The notes beneath the pieces are model-generated. The model was not told the DNA's origin. It saw only the letters and a program-made list of their open reading frames with translations, and searched no databases. Below, piece after piece: positions 24,016 through 30,786 of a stretch of 31,216 nt of DNA. Each line of letters begins with the position of its first letter. Position 1 is the stretch's first letter. The translations under genes and the position numbers were made by a program. Source of the stretch: a virus. The stretch is from the IMG/VR virus record IMGVR_UViG_3300031669_004967, positions 1 through 31,216 of that record. The stretch is one strand, 5' to 3'.

Positions 24016-24681
24016 ATGGAAAAAAAGGTAAAAACAACTATAGTTGAAGTCCATGATCATTATGGCGACGAATGTTTAGGAGACTCTGTTAATAGAAATA
24101 TGAGTTCCGAAAGAAGACCAATTGGTGAGGTTCATATTTTTGAGGTGGACGAAAATGGGAAAAGACAACTTGTAAGAAAAAATAATTTAGTTGTTTATAA
24201 TGGAAGAGAAATACTTGCTCAAATGCTAATAAAACAGCATAATCCAGATGCTTCAGCTACTTCTAAAAATGCAAAAGATCATTTTCTCTGCTGGTTTGGT
24301 TTAGGCGATGGTGGAGTCTTACCAGCTGATCCATTAGATCCTGTTCCACCAACATTGCTCAATACGGATCTTAATTCTCCTATTTTGATCAATGCAACTG
24401 ATTCAAATTTAGGAGAGAGTGGGTATAAACATCCATTTGATCAAATTGAATATGAAAGAGATCCATTGAATGATGATAAATGGTTAATATTAAAAGTTAC
24501 AGTTACTATCGGAGTTGATGATGCAAATGGTGAACAAATGAGTGAAGCAGGTTTATTTACTGCTACTTCAAATGCTGGAGGTTGGGCGGGTGATTTTTTC
24601 TTATTTGCAAGAATTACTTTTTCATCAATTGTAAAGACTTCTGATAGAAGACTAGTTTTTGTGTGGTATCTTTATGTTTAA
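24016..24681 (+). CDS. Tail-associated structural protein
   Basis: About 221 residues from ATG 24016, which follows AAAGGGA; an upstream in-frame TTG (23977) lies only six bases beyond the promoter-like motif and lacks a ribosome site. Recognisable parts are the beta-rich core LVVYNGREILAQMLIKQ near 60, WFGLGDGGVLPADPLDPVPP near 92-111 and the C-terminus EQMSEAGLFTA...FLFARITFSSIVKTSDRRLVFVWYLYV. This layout occurs in uncharacterised tail-region proteins of contractile phages. The N-terminus carries an EVHDHYGDE segment that may bind metal. Role in baseplate or fibre attachment is a guess. Confidence 0.55.
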   Translation: MEKKVKTTIVEVHDHYGDECLGDSVNRNMSSERRPIGEVHIFEVDENGKRQLVRKNNLVVYNGREILAQMLIKQHNPDASATSKNAKDHFLCWFGLGDGGVLPADPLDPVPPTLLNTDLNSPILINATDSNLGESGYKHPFDQIEYERDPLNDDKWLILKVTVTIGVDDANGEQMSEAGLFTATSNAGGWAGDFFLFARITFSSIVKTSDRRLVFVWYLYV

Positions 24682-24968
24682 CTGTAAAATATGTGATAGA
24701 GAGTTTGTTAAAATAAAATCTTTACAAGCTCATTTTAGTCAATCACATAAATTACATTAAGAAAGATAATAGAAGAAGAAATTTGGTTTATTTGTGTATT
24801 AGTTGTCATGTGACTACTAATGGTAGTAGAAATATTTGGAAAGGATATTTACGTGAGTTAAATAGAGAAATTGTTAGAACTAAGAATCTATCGAGAAAGG
24901 TTGTTTATAAAGTTGAAAAAAATCTAAATTTAGAATATAAACAAATAGTTATAGGTAGGAGGATTTAA
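24674..24968 (+). pseudogene. Decayed HNH homing endonuclease with C2H2 finger
   Basis: Two frames together look like one broken gene. In one frame, ATG 24674 (overlapping the previous stop) gives 28 residues with a C2H2 finger: CKICDREF...SLQAHFSQSH, a common N-terminus of phage HNH proteins. In another frame, from about 24735, the HNH core is readable: VNHINYIKKDNRRRNLVYL followed by CISCHVTTNGSRNIW, then a Lys/Arg-rich tail to the stop at 24966-24968. The expected 50-100 residues between finger and HNH core are missing and the frame changes near 24735-24760, so a deletion is likely. The first HNH His pair reads N-H rather than H-H. A TTG start at 24783 could give a 61-residue fragment, probably inactive. 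Confidence 0.65.
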
Positions 24969-24971
24969 CTC

Positions 24972-26984
24972 ATGTCAAATGTGAGCCCAGGCGTTTATAC
25001 CAAGATTATTGATCTCTCTGCTTTTGTGCAAGCTGTACCGTCAACCATTGGTTTTCTGTGCGGTTTTACACATAAAGGTAGAGATAATGAATTACTATTT
25101 TTAGGTTCAAGATCTGAACTAATTTCAGAATTTGGTGAACCGAATATTGTTGACTTTGGAAAGAGTTATGGACAAGGTCCATATGTAGCATATAATCATT
25201 TAGGAGAATCTGGAGCGTTATTTTGGATTCGTCTATTACCAGATGATGCTACTTACGCTAATTTTAGAATTGATAATCAATTGGTTGGTGATGGTACTTC
25301 AGTAACTTCAATCACTTATGTTGATAGTTTAAATACAAAAGGTGAGATTACAACAAATCTTGAAGTTGATGGTTTAAAAAATCCAATTGCATTCTTAAGA
25401 CCAATTGGAAGAGGTGATTATTATAACTCTTTAGGAATACGACTTACTATACACTCAAACCCAACGATAGATGGAGTTTATGTTCTAGATATATATGAGA
25501 AGCAGTCGGATGATGATGATGTTATAATTGAATCATTTGAAGTTTCATTTGACCCGAATGCTGTAGATTCAGCTGGTGAGTCAGTTTTTATTGGATCTGT
25601 TCTTGAAACATATTCATCTGTTTTAAGAGCGGATATGGAACTTGCAAGTGGAGCTTATACAAGTGGTTATGAACAAGCAGTTAAAACTTATGATAAAGAT
25701 ATTGGAACAACAGTTGTTGTAAAAACATCTGGTTCCGCAACAATTACAGATAATAAGCAAGACTTTTCTGAATGGGAACCTGCTGTAGCAGGGACTGCAT
25801 CTTATGTAGTTATTGCAAAAGATGGAAGAGGAAATGAAATCTATGGATGGTTAGGCGACTCATCAGGTGTTGATGGTGAGACAATGGAAGTCTGGTCAAC
25901 CAATGATTTAAATACAGCAATTCAATCCTGGGCAACGGATTCAACATCTTCAGATTTTACATCTTTTGATACTGATTCATCAATTACATATACAATTAAG
26001 AAATCATACTCAAATATTGCTAGTGCATTTAGTTCATCTGAACCAAAACCTTTAAGAAAAGGTTCTGAAGGATCATTGTGGAAACTTGATAGAAGTCTTA
26101 ATACTGATACTTCTGGAGTTTGGGCAGCATCTTCAGCACCAACTTTACTTGAACAAGGTTATACAGGAATTCTAACAAATCCGAATAATGGAAATTATGT
26201 GGATGAAGTCCTGGATACAGAAAATACTTATTTCTCAATTGTGTATGATGCTGGTTATCCATCAGATACAAAAACAGCTATCAGCACACTTTGTTCGACT
26301 AGAAGAGATTGTGTTGGCATCCTTGATAATGGAGATAATGTATCAGTAACAGCTGCATTAGCAACACGAACAAGTAGTCATCCATATAATAATTATTATG
26401 TATCATTATATGAATCATATAGTAAAGTATCTGATCCATTTACAGGACAAGATATTTGGTTCTCACCGATTTATCATATGTCATACTTGTTACCAAGAAA
26501 TGACAATATTGCACAGCTTTGGTTTGCAGCTGCTGGATTTAATAGAGGTGCAATAGATAACATTAAGGAGCTTAGATATAATCCACGTCTTGGACAAAGG
26601 GATCAGATGTATCTAAAACAACTAAATCCAATTGTTCAATTTTCAGCGGGTTATGTTGTTTGGGGACAATTGACCGCTCAAGCTAAAGCAAGTGCATTAC
26701 AAGATTTAAATATTGTAAGACTTGTTTTATATTGTAAGAGAGCACTTGAGCAATTCTGTAGATATTTTATCTTTGAACAGAATGATCCTATTACCTGGGG
26801 TCAGGTGGGAGGAGCAATAACAGAGTTTCTAGAGGTTATAAAAAACAAACGAGGTCTTGATTCATATTCTATTGATGTTGGGGCAACGGATTATGAAAGA
26901 AAGACAAAGACTTTTCATGTTAATGTAACCTTGGAACCAACCAGAGTGGTTGAGAAAATTGAGTTGAACTTTTTCATTAAGTAA
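24972..26984 (+). CDS. Tail sheath protein
   Basis: The 670-residue protein is recognisable as the contractile tail sheath (T4 gp18-like). Its N-terminus SPGVYTKIIDLSAFVQAVPS is the conserved sheath start. ALFWIRLLPDDATYANF lies near 80-96. The C-terminal third has YVSLYESYSKVSDPFTGQD, the NIVRLVLYCKRALEQFCRY helix and LEPTRVVEKIELNFFIK, which donates strands to neighbouring subunits. Length is close to T4 gp18 (659). TAGGAGG precedes ATG 24972. It ends at a bidirectional terminator. Sheath polymers surround the tail tube and contract to drive DNA injection. Confidence 0.93.
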   Translation: MSNVSPGVYTKIIDLSAFVQAVPSTIGFLCGFTHKGRDNELLFLGSRSELISEFGEPNIVDFGKSYGQGPYVAYNHLGESGALFWIRLLPDDATYANFRIDNQLVGDGTSVTSITYVDSLNTKGEITTNLEVDGLKNPIAFLRPIGRGDYYNSLGIRLTIHSNPTIDGVYVLDIYEKQSDDDDVIIESFEVSFDPNAVDSAGESVFIGSVLETYSSVLRADMELASGAYTSGYEQAVKTYDKDIGTTVVVKTSGSATITDNKQDFSEWEPAVAGTASYVVIAKDGRGNEIYGWLGDSSGVDGETMEVWSTNDLNTAIQSWATDSTSSDFTSFDTDSSITYTIKKSYSNIASAFSSSEPKPLRKGSEGSLWKLDRSLNTDTSGVWAASSAPTLLEQGYTGILTNPNNGNYVDEVLDTENTYFSIVYDAGYPSDTKTAISTLCSTRRDCVGILDNGDNVSVTAALATRTSSHPYNNYYVSLYESYSKVSDPFTGQDIWFSPIYHMSYLLPRNDNIAQLWFAAAGFNRGAIDNIKELRYNPRLGQRDQMYLKQLNPIVQFSAGYVVWGQLTAQAKASALQDLNIVRLVLYCKRALEQFCRYFIFEQNDPITWGQVGGAITEFLEVIKNKRGLDSYSIDVGATDYERKTKTFHVNVTLEPTRVVEKIELNFFIK

Positions 26985-26993
26985 ATCTGAGTA

Positions 26994-27032
26994 AAAAAAG
27001 GACTGACTTATGCATCTAGTCAGTCCTTTTTT
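26994..27032. terminator. Bidirectional intrinsic terminator
   Basis: AAAAAAGGACTGACT (26994-27008) pairs with AGTCAGTCCTTTTTT (27018-27032) around a nine-base loop. A-run and U-run flank the GC core, so it works on both strands. It separates the tail sheath gene from the convergent minus-strand gene that stops at 27042. Confidence 0.9.
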
Positions 27033-27041
27033 CGCTGTTGT

Positions 27042-27551
27042 TTAATCGAGTTCGGTAATTTCGATTAAGGTTCTCTGTCGATCTAATTCAATATCATCCA
27101 ATATTAAAAGATTTTTAATAACACTTTCCATATAATATTTACCATTCTGAATTAGAGGAAAGATATTGACTATATGAATGGTTATATCCAATTCTCCTTT
27201 TTCAATGGTGTGAATAAATTTTTTAAATCCTTCCCTTTTATTACTAGGATATGTTAACTCTTCAAAACTAAATCTCTTGAATGAAGTAACTACTAATCCT
27301 AATTCATCAAGACACATTAAATATGCAGCTGCAGAAGCTACTGCTTGTATTTCTCGTTGATAATTTTCTGCTAATATTGCTGAAATTCTAAGATAACCTG
27401 TTGTTTTAATAACTGCATTTGTCTTGTTAATTATTTCAAGAGAAATAAGTTTGGGATAATCAAAAATACCCATTCTTTCTCGCATTGTCATGTGATCTTC
27501 AATAATAAAATCTTCTGGTATACCAACAAAGTCTGTTATATGTATACCCAC
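27042..27551 (-). CDS. Uncharacterised minus-strand protein
   Basis: 169 residues read from GTG 27551, six bases after GAGGA; an in-frame stop lies just upstream, so the start is firm. The sequence is alpha/beta-like (PKLISLEIINKTNAVIKTTGYLRISAIL, QREIQAVASAAAYLMCLDELGL, LDITIHIVNIFPLIQNG) without signal peptide, membrane segment or known catalytic motif. It is one of only two minus-strand genes in the window, convergent with the tail sheath across a shared terminator. Accessory (moron-like) status is inferred; function unknown. Confidence 0.55.
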   Translation of the reverse strand: MGIHITDFVGIPEDFIIEDHMTMRERMGIFDYPKLISLEIINKTNAVIKTTGYLRISAILAENYQREIQAVASAAAYLMCLDELGLVVTSFKRFSFEELTYPSNKREGFKKFIHTIEKGELDITIHIVNIFPLIQNGKYYMESVIKNLLILDDIELDRQRTLIEITELD

Positions 27552-27577
27552 AGTAATTCCTCATTTCTTATGATCAT
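27536..27577 (-). CDS. Possible 13-residue leader peptide overlapping the 169-aa gene
   Basis: On the minus strand GAGGAATTACT occurs twice, at 27588-27578 and 27562-27552, each followed directly by a start codon (ATG 27577, GTG 27551). The first start gives MIIRNEELLWVYI and stops inside the 169-aa gene. The duplicate initiation region may regulate translation by overlap, or be a neutral short duplication. Confidence 0.25.
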   Translation of the reverse strand: MIIRNEELLWVYI

Positions 27578-27642
27578 AGTAATTCCTCTTTTTCAATGTT
27601 AATTTATTTAAAACCCAATTGAACAACTGGTTGAATCTTTAA

Positions 27643-27894
27643 TTAATTTTTTTCTAAAGTATTAATGGGTAAGTTTGATTTTGGTTTAATAAATTCTTTA
27701 TCTTTATAATAATCATTGTAATAAAATATTCGTTGAACTGCTGATATTATAACTAAGGCAAGTAAGAGAGGTCTGTTTATAAATAGAAGCAATAAAATAG
27801 GAATTGCTAAAATTAATACTCTGTTTATCTCATTAGTTTCATCCCATTTTTGATTAGCTTCTTGTAATACATACTTAAGTTTTTCATAAATCAT
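27643..27894 (-). CDS. Small membrane protein, minus strand
   Basis: The 83-residue protein has an N-terminal amphipathic part (MIYEKLKYVLQEANQKWDETNEI), then one long or two short hydrophobic helices at about 24-54 (RVLILAIPILLLLFI, PLLLALVIISAVQRIF) and a charged tail. AGGAGG on the minus strand lies seven bases before ATG 27894. It is first in the two-gene minus-strand unit. Inner-membrane location is likely. Possible roles are superinfection exclusion or lysis modulation, without direct evidence. Confidence 0.6.
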   Translation of the reverse strand: MIYEKLKYVLQEANQKWDETNEINRVLILAIPILLLLFINRPLLLALVIISAVQRIFYYNDYYKDKEFIKPKSNLPINTLEKN

Positions 27895-27956
27895 TTTATC
27901 CTCCTAAATTATGGGTTAAAAATATAGAAATGATCATCTTTCAATTATTAATATAT

Positions 27957-27966
27957 ATAGATCTAT
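27957..27966. promoter_or_regulatory. Palindromic intergenic site between divergent genes
   Basis: ATAGATCTAT is a perfect 10-base palindrome in the gap between the minus-strand unit (start 27894) and the divergent plus-strand HAD gene. Another, ATGATCAT, is at 27930-27937. They could be operators, but short AT-rich palindromes arise easily by chance. Confidence 0.2.
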
Positions 27967-27988
27967 TTTTTTAAACGAGATGTGGTCA

Positions 27989-28010
27989 TTTTGTTAGAAC
28001 AAAATATAAA
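27989..28010 (+). promoter_or_regulatory. Putative phage promoter motif with dyad symmetry
   Basis: This is the best copy of the recurring motif: TTAGAACAAAATATAAA at 27994-28010. Here its upstream half is also a perfect 7-bp inverted repeat, TTTTGTT-AG-AACAAAA (27989-28004), so the sequence reads similarly on both strands. It lies between divergent genes, 31 bases before ATG 28042. Confidence 0.5.
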
Positions 28011-28041
28011 GTTGATATTCACTCATGGAGCATTTGAATTT

Positions 28042-28530
28042 ATGAATATTTCAAATTATTTAGAAAAAATACAAAATAACGAATCTATTTTTGCTATGGG
28101 TTCTGTTATTAAGAAAAAGAAACGTATTAAATATTTCTCGGAAAAAACTGGTGAGTTTAAAATTAAACGAGCGATGATTGACTTTGATGCTACTATACAT
28201 AAGTATTCAAAAGGTTATCAAGATGGATCAATTTATGATGATCCATTTGATGGTGCAAGAGAGACAATAGATTGGTTGAAAGATTTGGGGTTTGAAATTA
28301 TTATATTTACAACTCGAGCTTCAAAAGAAAATGCAGAAGAAATGGGTGGAGATCATTTAAAAGAAATAAAAAATATTGAAAATTATCTAAGTGATCATAA
28401 AATTTATTTTGATAGAATTACTTCAGACAAGTTGGGAGCCAATTTTTATATTGATGATAAAGCAATTACAATAAAAAATGGAGATTGGAATTCTGTTAAA
28501 AAAGCTATTAGATTGAAAATGAAAGTTTAA
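28042..28530 (+). CDS. HAD-superfamily phosphatase-like protein
   Basis: About 162 residues from ATG 28042, which follows GGAG at 11 bases. A GTG at 27982 would extend the frame through the promoter-like motif and is rejected. HAD motif I is AMIDFDATIHKY (D47, D49), motif II is the strand IIIFTTRAS near 86-94, and the terminal acidic motif is FYIDDKAI (D138, D139). The small size and the short cap-like insert YSKGYQDGSIYDDPFDGAR resemble phage-type HAD hydrolases. A phosphatase acting on nucleotide or polynucleotide ends is plausible; the substrate is unknown. A GGAGG site and tail tube gene follow. Confidence 0.8.
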   Translation: MNISNYLEKIQNNESIFAMGSVIKKKKRIKYFSEKTGEFKIKRAMIDFDATIHKYSKGYQDGSIYDDPFDGARETIDWLKDLGFEIIIFTTRASKENAEEMGGDHLKEIKNIENYLSDHKIYFDRITSDKLGANFYIDDKAITIKNGDWNSVKKAIRLKMKV

Positions 28531-28548
28531 TTTTGGAGGTATTTTAAA

Positions 28549-29271
28549 ATGGGCATTAAAAATTCGTTTGCGAAAGTGCCAAATAATAGATTAACTAGAG
28601 ACTTTGGAGGGACAATTGCTGGAGTGGCAGATCCCTATTTAACTGGTTATCATTTTGTATATTTTGCTGGTATTCCAGTTGCTCTTCCAAAGTATGCAGA
28701 TAATCTAACAACAACTGAAATTAGTAATATTTTAGCAGCTTCATGTTTATCGGTTACACCTCCTGGTGGGACTCTTAATAAAGTTGAGTTTACAGGACTA
28801 GGTGGAATTAAATGGTCCGTTCCGGGAAATATTGATTATGGAAATTCTGTTTCTGTAAAATTTCTAGAATTCAATGGGACTCCAATTCTAAATATTTTTC
28901 ATGGTTGGATAAAAATGATAAGAGATTATCGTTCTGGTGTTTCCAATCTAGTTGATGGTGAAGCTCTTAATGGTTATACTAAATCAACTTATGCGTGTGT
29001 AATGTATTATTGGACAACAGCACCTGATGCAGTAACAGTAGAATATTATGCAGCATATGATGGTGTATTTCCTACAAAAGATCCACAAGATCTTTTTACA
29101 AGTGATGTCGAAACAGTTGGAAGACTCGATGTTGAAATGGAATTTAATTGTGATTATGTATGGCATGAGTCTTGGGTTAAAGAGAAATGCCAAAGTCTAG
29201 CAGAAAATGTATACTCAATTAAAAAGGACGTTATTGAAAATTATGGTGGCATTATTTCGTCATCAACATAA
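28549..29271 (+). CDS. Tail tube protein
   Basis: The 240-residue protein lies downstream of the sheath and upstream of a terminator, as tail tube genes often do. Features include the N-terminus KNSFAKVPNNRLTRDFGG, the long middle IDYGNSVSVKFLEFNGTPILNIFHGWIKMIRDYRSG and the C-terminus VFPTKDPQDLFTSDVETVGRLDVEMEFNCDYV, which matches T4 gp19-like tubes in layout. Stacked hexamers of such proteins form the inner tube. TTGGAGG precedes ATG 28549. Confidence 0.75.
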   Translation: MGIKNSFAKVPNNRLTRDFGGTIAGVADPYLTGYHFVYFAGIPVALPKYADNLTTTEISNILAASCLSVTPPGGTLNKVEFTGLGGIKWSVPGNIDYGNSVSVKFLEFNGTPILNIFHGWIKMIRDYRSGVSNLVDGEALNGYTKSTYACVMYYWTTAPDAVTVEYYAAYDGVFPTKDPQDLFTSDVETVGRLDVEMEFNCDYVWHESWVKEKCQSLAENVYSIKKDVIENYGGIISSST

Positions 29272-29288
29272 TAGATTGATTGATCTAG

Positions 29289-29348
29289 ATATGCCACTTC
29301 CTAATAGAAAAATGTTATTTGGTAGTGGCATATTTTTTAATAAATGAG
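29289..29348 (+). terminator. Intrinsic terminator after tail tube gene
   Basis: ATATGCCACT (29289-29298) pairs perfectly with AGTGGCATAT (29334-29343), followed by U-rich bases to 29348. The 35-base loop can fold further (CC-AATA with TATT-GG). It would end or attenuate transcription after the abundant tail tube mRNA. Confidence 0.8.
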
Positions 29349-29369
29349 AATTGAAAGGAGATAGATGTT

Positions 29370-30152
29370 ATGTTTAAAGGGTTTGATATAAAATATCCGG
29401 AATATGAAATAGTAACACCTCAAACAAATTTGTCATATCATGTTAGATCATTAAATGTTCAAGAGGAAGAACGTCTTAAAGCAAGCGTTTTAACACCAAC
29501 AAAAGCTAATGATCATCTAAACAAATGTATTTTTGATTCATTTGTCAAAAAACCAGATAGTATCCCAAATTATGATACTTGGTTGAAGATGACAACTTTA
29601 AAAGATAGAGATGCTTTGTTATATGGTTTATATCATATCACCTATGAGGATATTAGAAATTATGATATTACCTGTGGAAGTTGTGGTCAAAGTTATGCTG
29701 TAACAGTTAAAGCATCTGAAACATTTAGTATGAACTCTTATCCAGAAGAAAATATTATTGAAAAAGAGTTTGATGTTGAGTTACCAACATCGAAAACTGT
29801 ATTTGCAACTATAAAGCAACCTACTCTTTGGGATGAAATTATGGCTCTTAAAACTCAAAGAGGTAATAAAGAATTAGATATATTCACTGAAACTTTAATT
29901 ATTAAAAAGTTATTTCAAACTCCTGAAGCTGGTGGGGATAGTGTTGTTTATTCTGATAGAGAAGATATTATTGATGCATATAGATCTCTAGCTTCTAAAG
30001 ACAAAAGATATATTTATGCAGAATATAAAAAGGCATTTGGGCAGTATGGAATCGAATTAAATATGTTAAGTAATTGCCATCACTGTGGATATGAGGAATT
30101 AATAAATATAGATTTAGTGGGCAATTTTTTTCGAATGGTGTACTCGCTATGA
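29370..30152 (+). CDS. gp26-like / tail assembly chaperone-like protein (zero frame)
   Basis: 260 residues with two CxxC pairs that can form a zinc ribbon: TCGSCGQS (C102, C105) and NCHHCGYE (C236, C239). A helical part (residues 30-95) has LKDRDALLYGLYHITYED, resembling the T4 gp26/baseplate family. It lies between tail tube and gp25, like gp26 next to gp25 in T4, and also in the position where contractile phages carry tail assembly chaperones. AAGGAG precedes ATG 29370. Near its end the run A-AAT-TTT-TTT-CGA probably allows a +1 shift into a 70-codon extension. It may guide tail or hub assembly. Confidence 0.7.
   Translation: MFKGFDIKYPEYEIVTPQTNLSYHVRSLNVQEEERLKASVLTPTKANDHLNKCIFDSFVKKPDSIPNYDTWLKMTTLKDRDALLYGLYHITYEDIRNYDITCGSCGQSYAVTVKASETFSMNSYPEENIIEKEFDVELPTSKTVFATIKQPTLWDEIMALKTQRGNKELDIFTETLIIKKLFQTPEAGGDSVVYSDREDIIDAYRSLASKDKRYIYAEYKKAFGQYGIELNMLSNCHHCGYEELINIDLVGNFFRMVYSL
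30123..30134 (+). other. Predicted +1 ribosomal frameshift site
   Basis: AATTTTTTTCGA holds seven T's. Zero-frame reading is AAT TTT TTT CGA. A Phe tRNA on the second TTT can re-pair with TTC by moving one base forward, and the next codon becomes GAA; CGA in the A site may be slow. The +1 frame is then open for 70 codons, while the -1 frame closes within 12 codons. The resulting fusion is 324 residues. Confidence 0.5.
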
Positions 30153-30345
30153 TTTAGTAGACGAGTACATATCCCAACTTGAAAAAAATATTTTCTCATG
30201 CATGGAAATGAGTAAACAATCATATGTTGACATTGTTGCAATGCCAGTCCAGAGATTTTACTCTTATTTAAAATGGAAGAGTGATTTAGAAGAGGAAAAG
30301 AAAAAAATAATTACTGAAGAAATTGTTAGTGGATTAAAGAGTTAG
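30133..30345 (+). CDS. +1 frame extension of the chaperone-like gene (70 codons)
   Basis: The open frame begins EWCTRYDLVDEYISQL and continues with MSKQSYVDIVAMPVQRFYSY and YLKWKSDLEEEKKK to TAG 30343-30345. The DIVAMPVQRFY and helix-charged tail resemble the C-terminal domain of tail assembly chaperones (the T part of lambda GT). There is no good start codon with a ribosome site inside it; the first ATG (30202) lacks one. Expression as a fusion by the +1 shift is therefore favoured. Independent low-level initiation cannot be excluded. It fills the gap before gp25. Confidence 0.6.
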   Translation, partial: EWCTRYDLVDEYISQLEKNIFSCMEMSKQSYVDIVAMPVQRFYSYLKWKSDLEEEKKKIITEEIVSGLKS

Positions 30346-30355
30346 AGGATGAATA

Positions 30356-30781
30356 ATGCCAAATTTATTAGATAGATTTAATGCTGTAGTTACTGGAGGT
30401 GAAAGTAGATTATTGGACTTTCTACCAAAAATAACTGCAGCAGGAGATTTTCAAAAAATTAGTAATTTAAATGTAATTATTTCATCATGGAATAATATTT
30501 TAAGTACACCAAGAAGAACACATCTTCACGATCCTGAATATGGAAGCGATTTACATCTAATGGTATTTCAACCTATTGATGATCAAACCGTTGATGAAAT
30601 AAAAAGAGAAATTGAATATAGAATACAAAAATATGATAATAGAGCTCTTATTCAAGATATTTCAGTTAGATTACTTTCTAATAAAAAAGGATTTGAAATT
30701 GATATCTTAATTAAATATGAAGGAGAGCAAGGAACTTTATCTTTAGGTTTTGATGATTCCACAGGTAGAATAACAGGATAA
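30356..30781 (+). CDS. Baseplate wedge protein gp25-like (GPW/gp25 family)
   Basis: The 141-residue protein matches the small gp25/GPW family of contractile tails in size and pattern: WNNILSTPRRTHLHDPEYGSDL near 45-66 (the conserved R..P-x-YG motif), VDEIKREIEYRIQKYDNRALI near 81-101 and a beta-rich C-terminus. gp25 forms part of the baseplate wedge and seeds the sheath. TAGAGGATG precedes ATG 30356, ten bases after the chaperone extension stops. Confidence 0.9.
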   Translation: MPNLLDRFNAVVTGGESRLLDFLPKITAAGDFQKISNLNVIISSWNNILSTPRRTHLHDPEYGSDLHLMVFQPIDDQTVDEIKREIEYRIQKYDNRALIQDISVRLLSNKKGFEIDILIKYEGEQGTLSLGFDDSTGRITG

Positions 30782-30786
30782 AAATA

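Noticed and set aside
24783-24968. Independent 61-residue gene before the tail sheath
   Set aside because: It starts at TTG without a ribosome site, and its HNH core extends upstream of that start, so it is better read as part of a broken endonuclease.
27982-28041. GTG start extending the HAD protein by 20 residues
   Set aside because: The extension runs through the promoter-like motif, and ATG 28042 has a GGAG site at good spacing.
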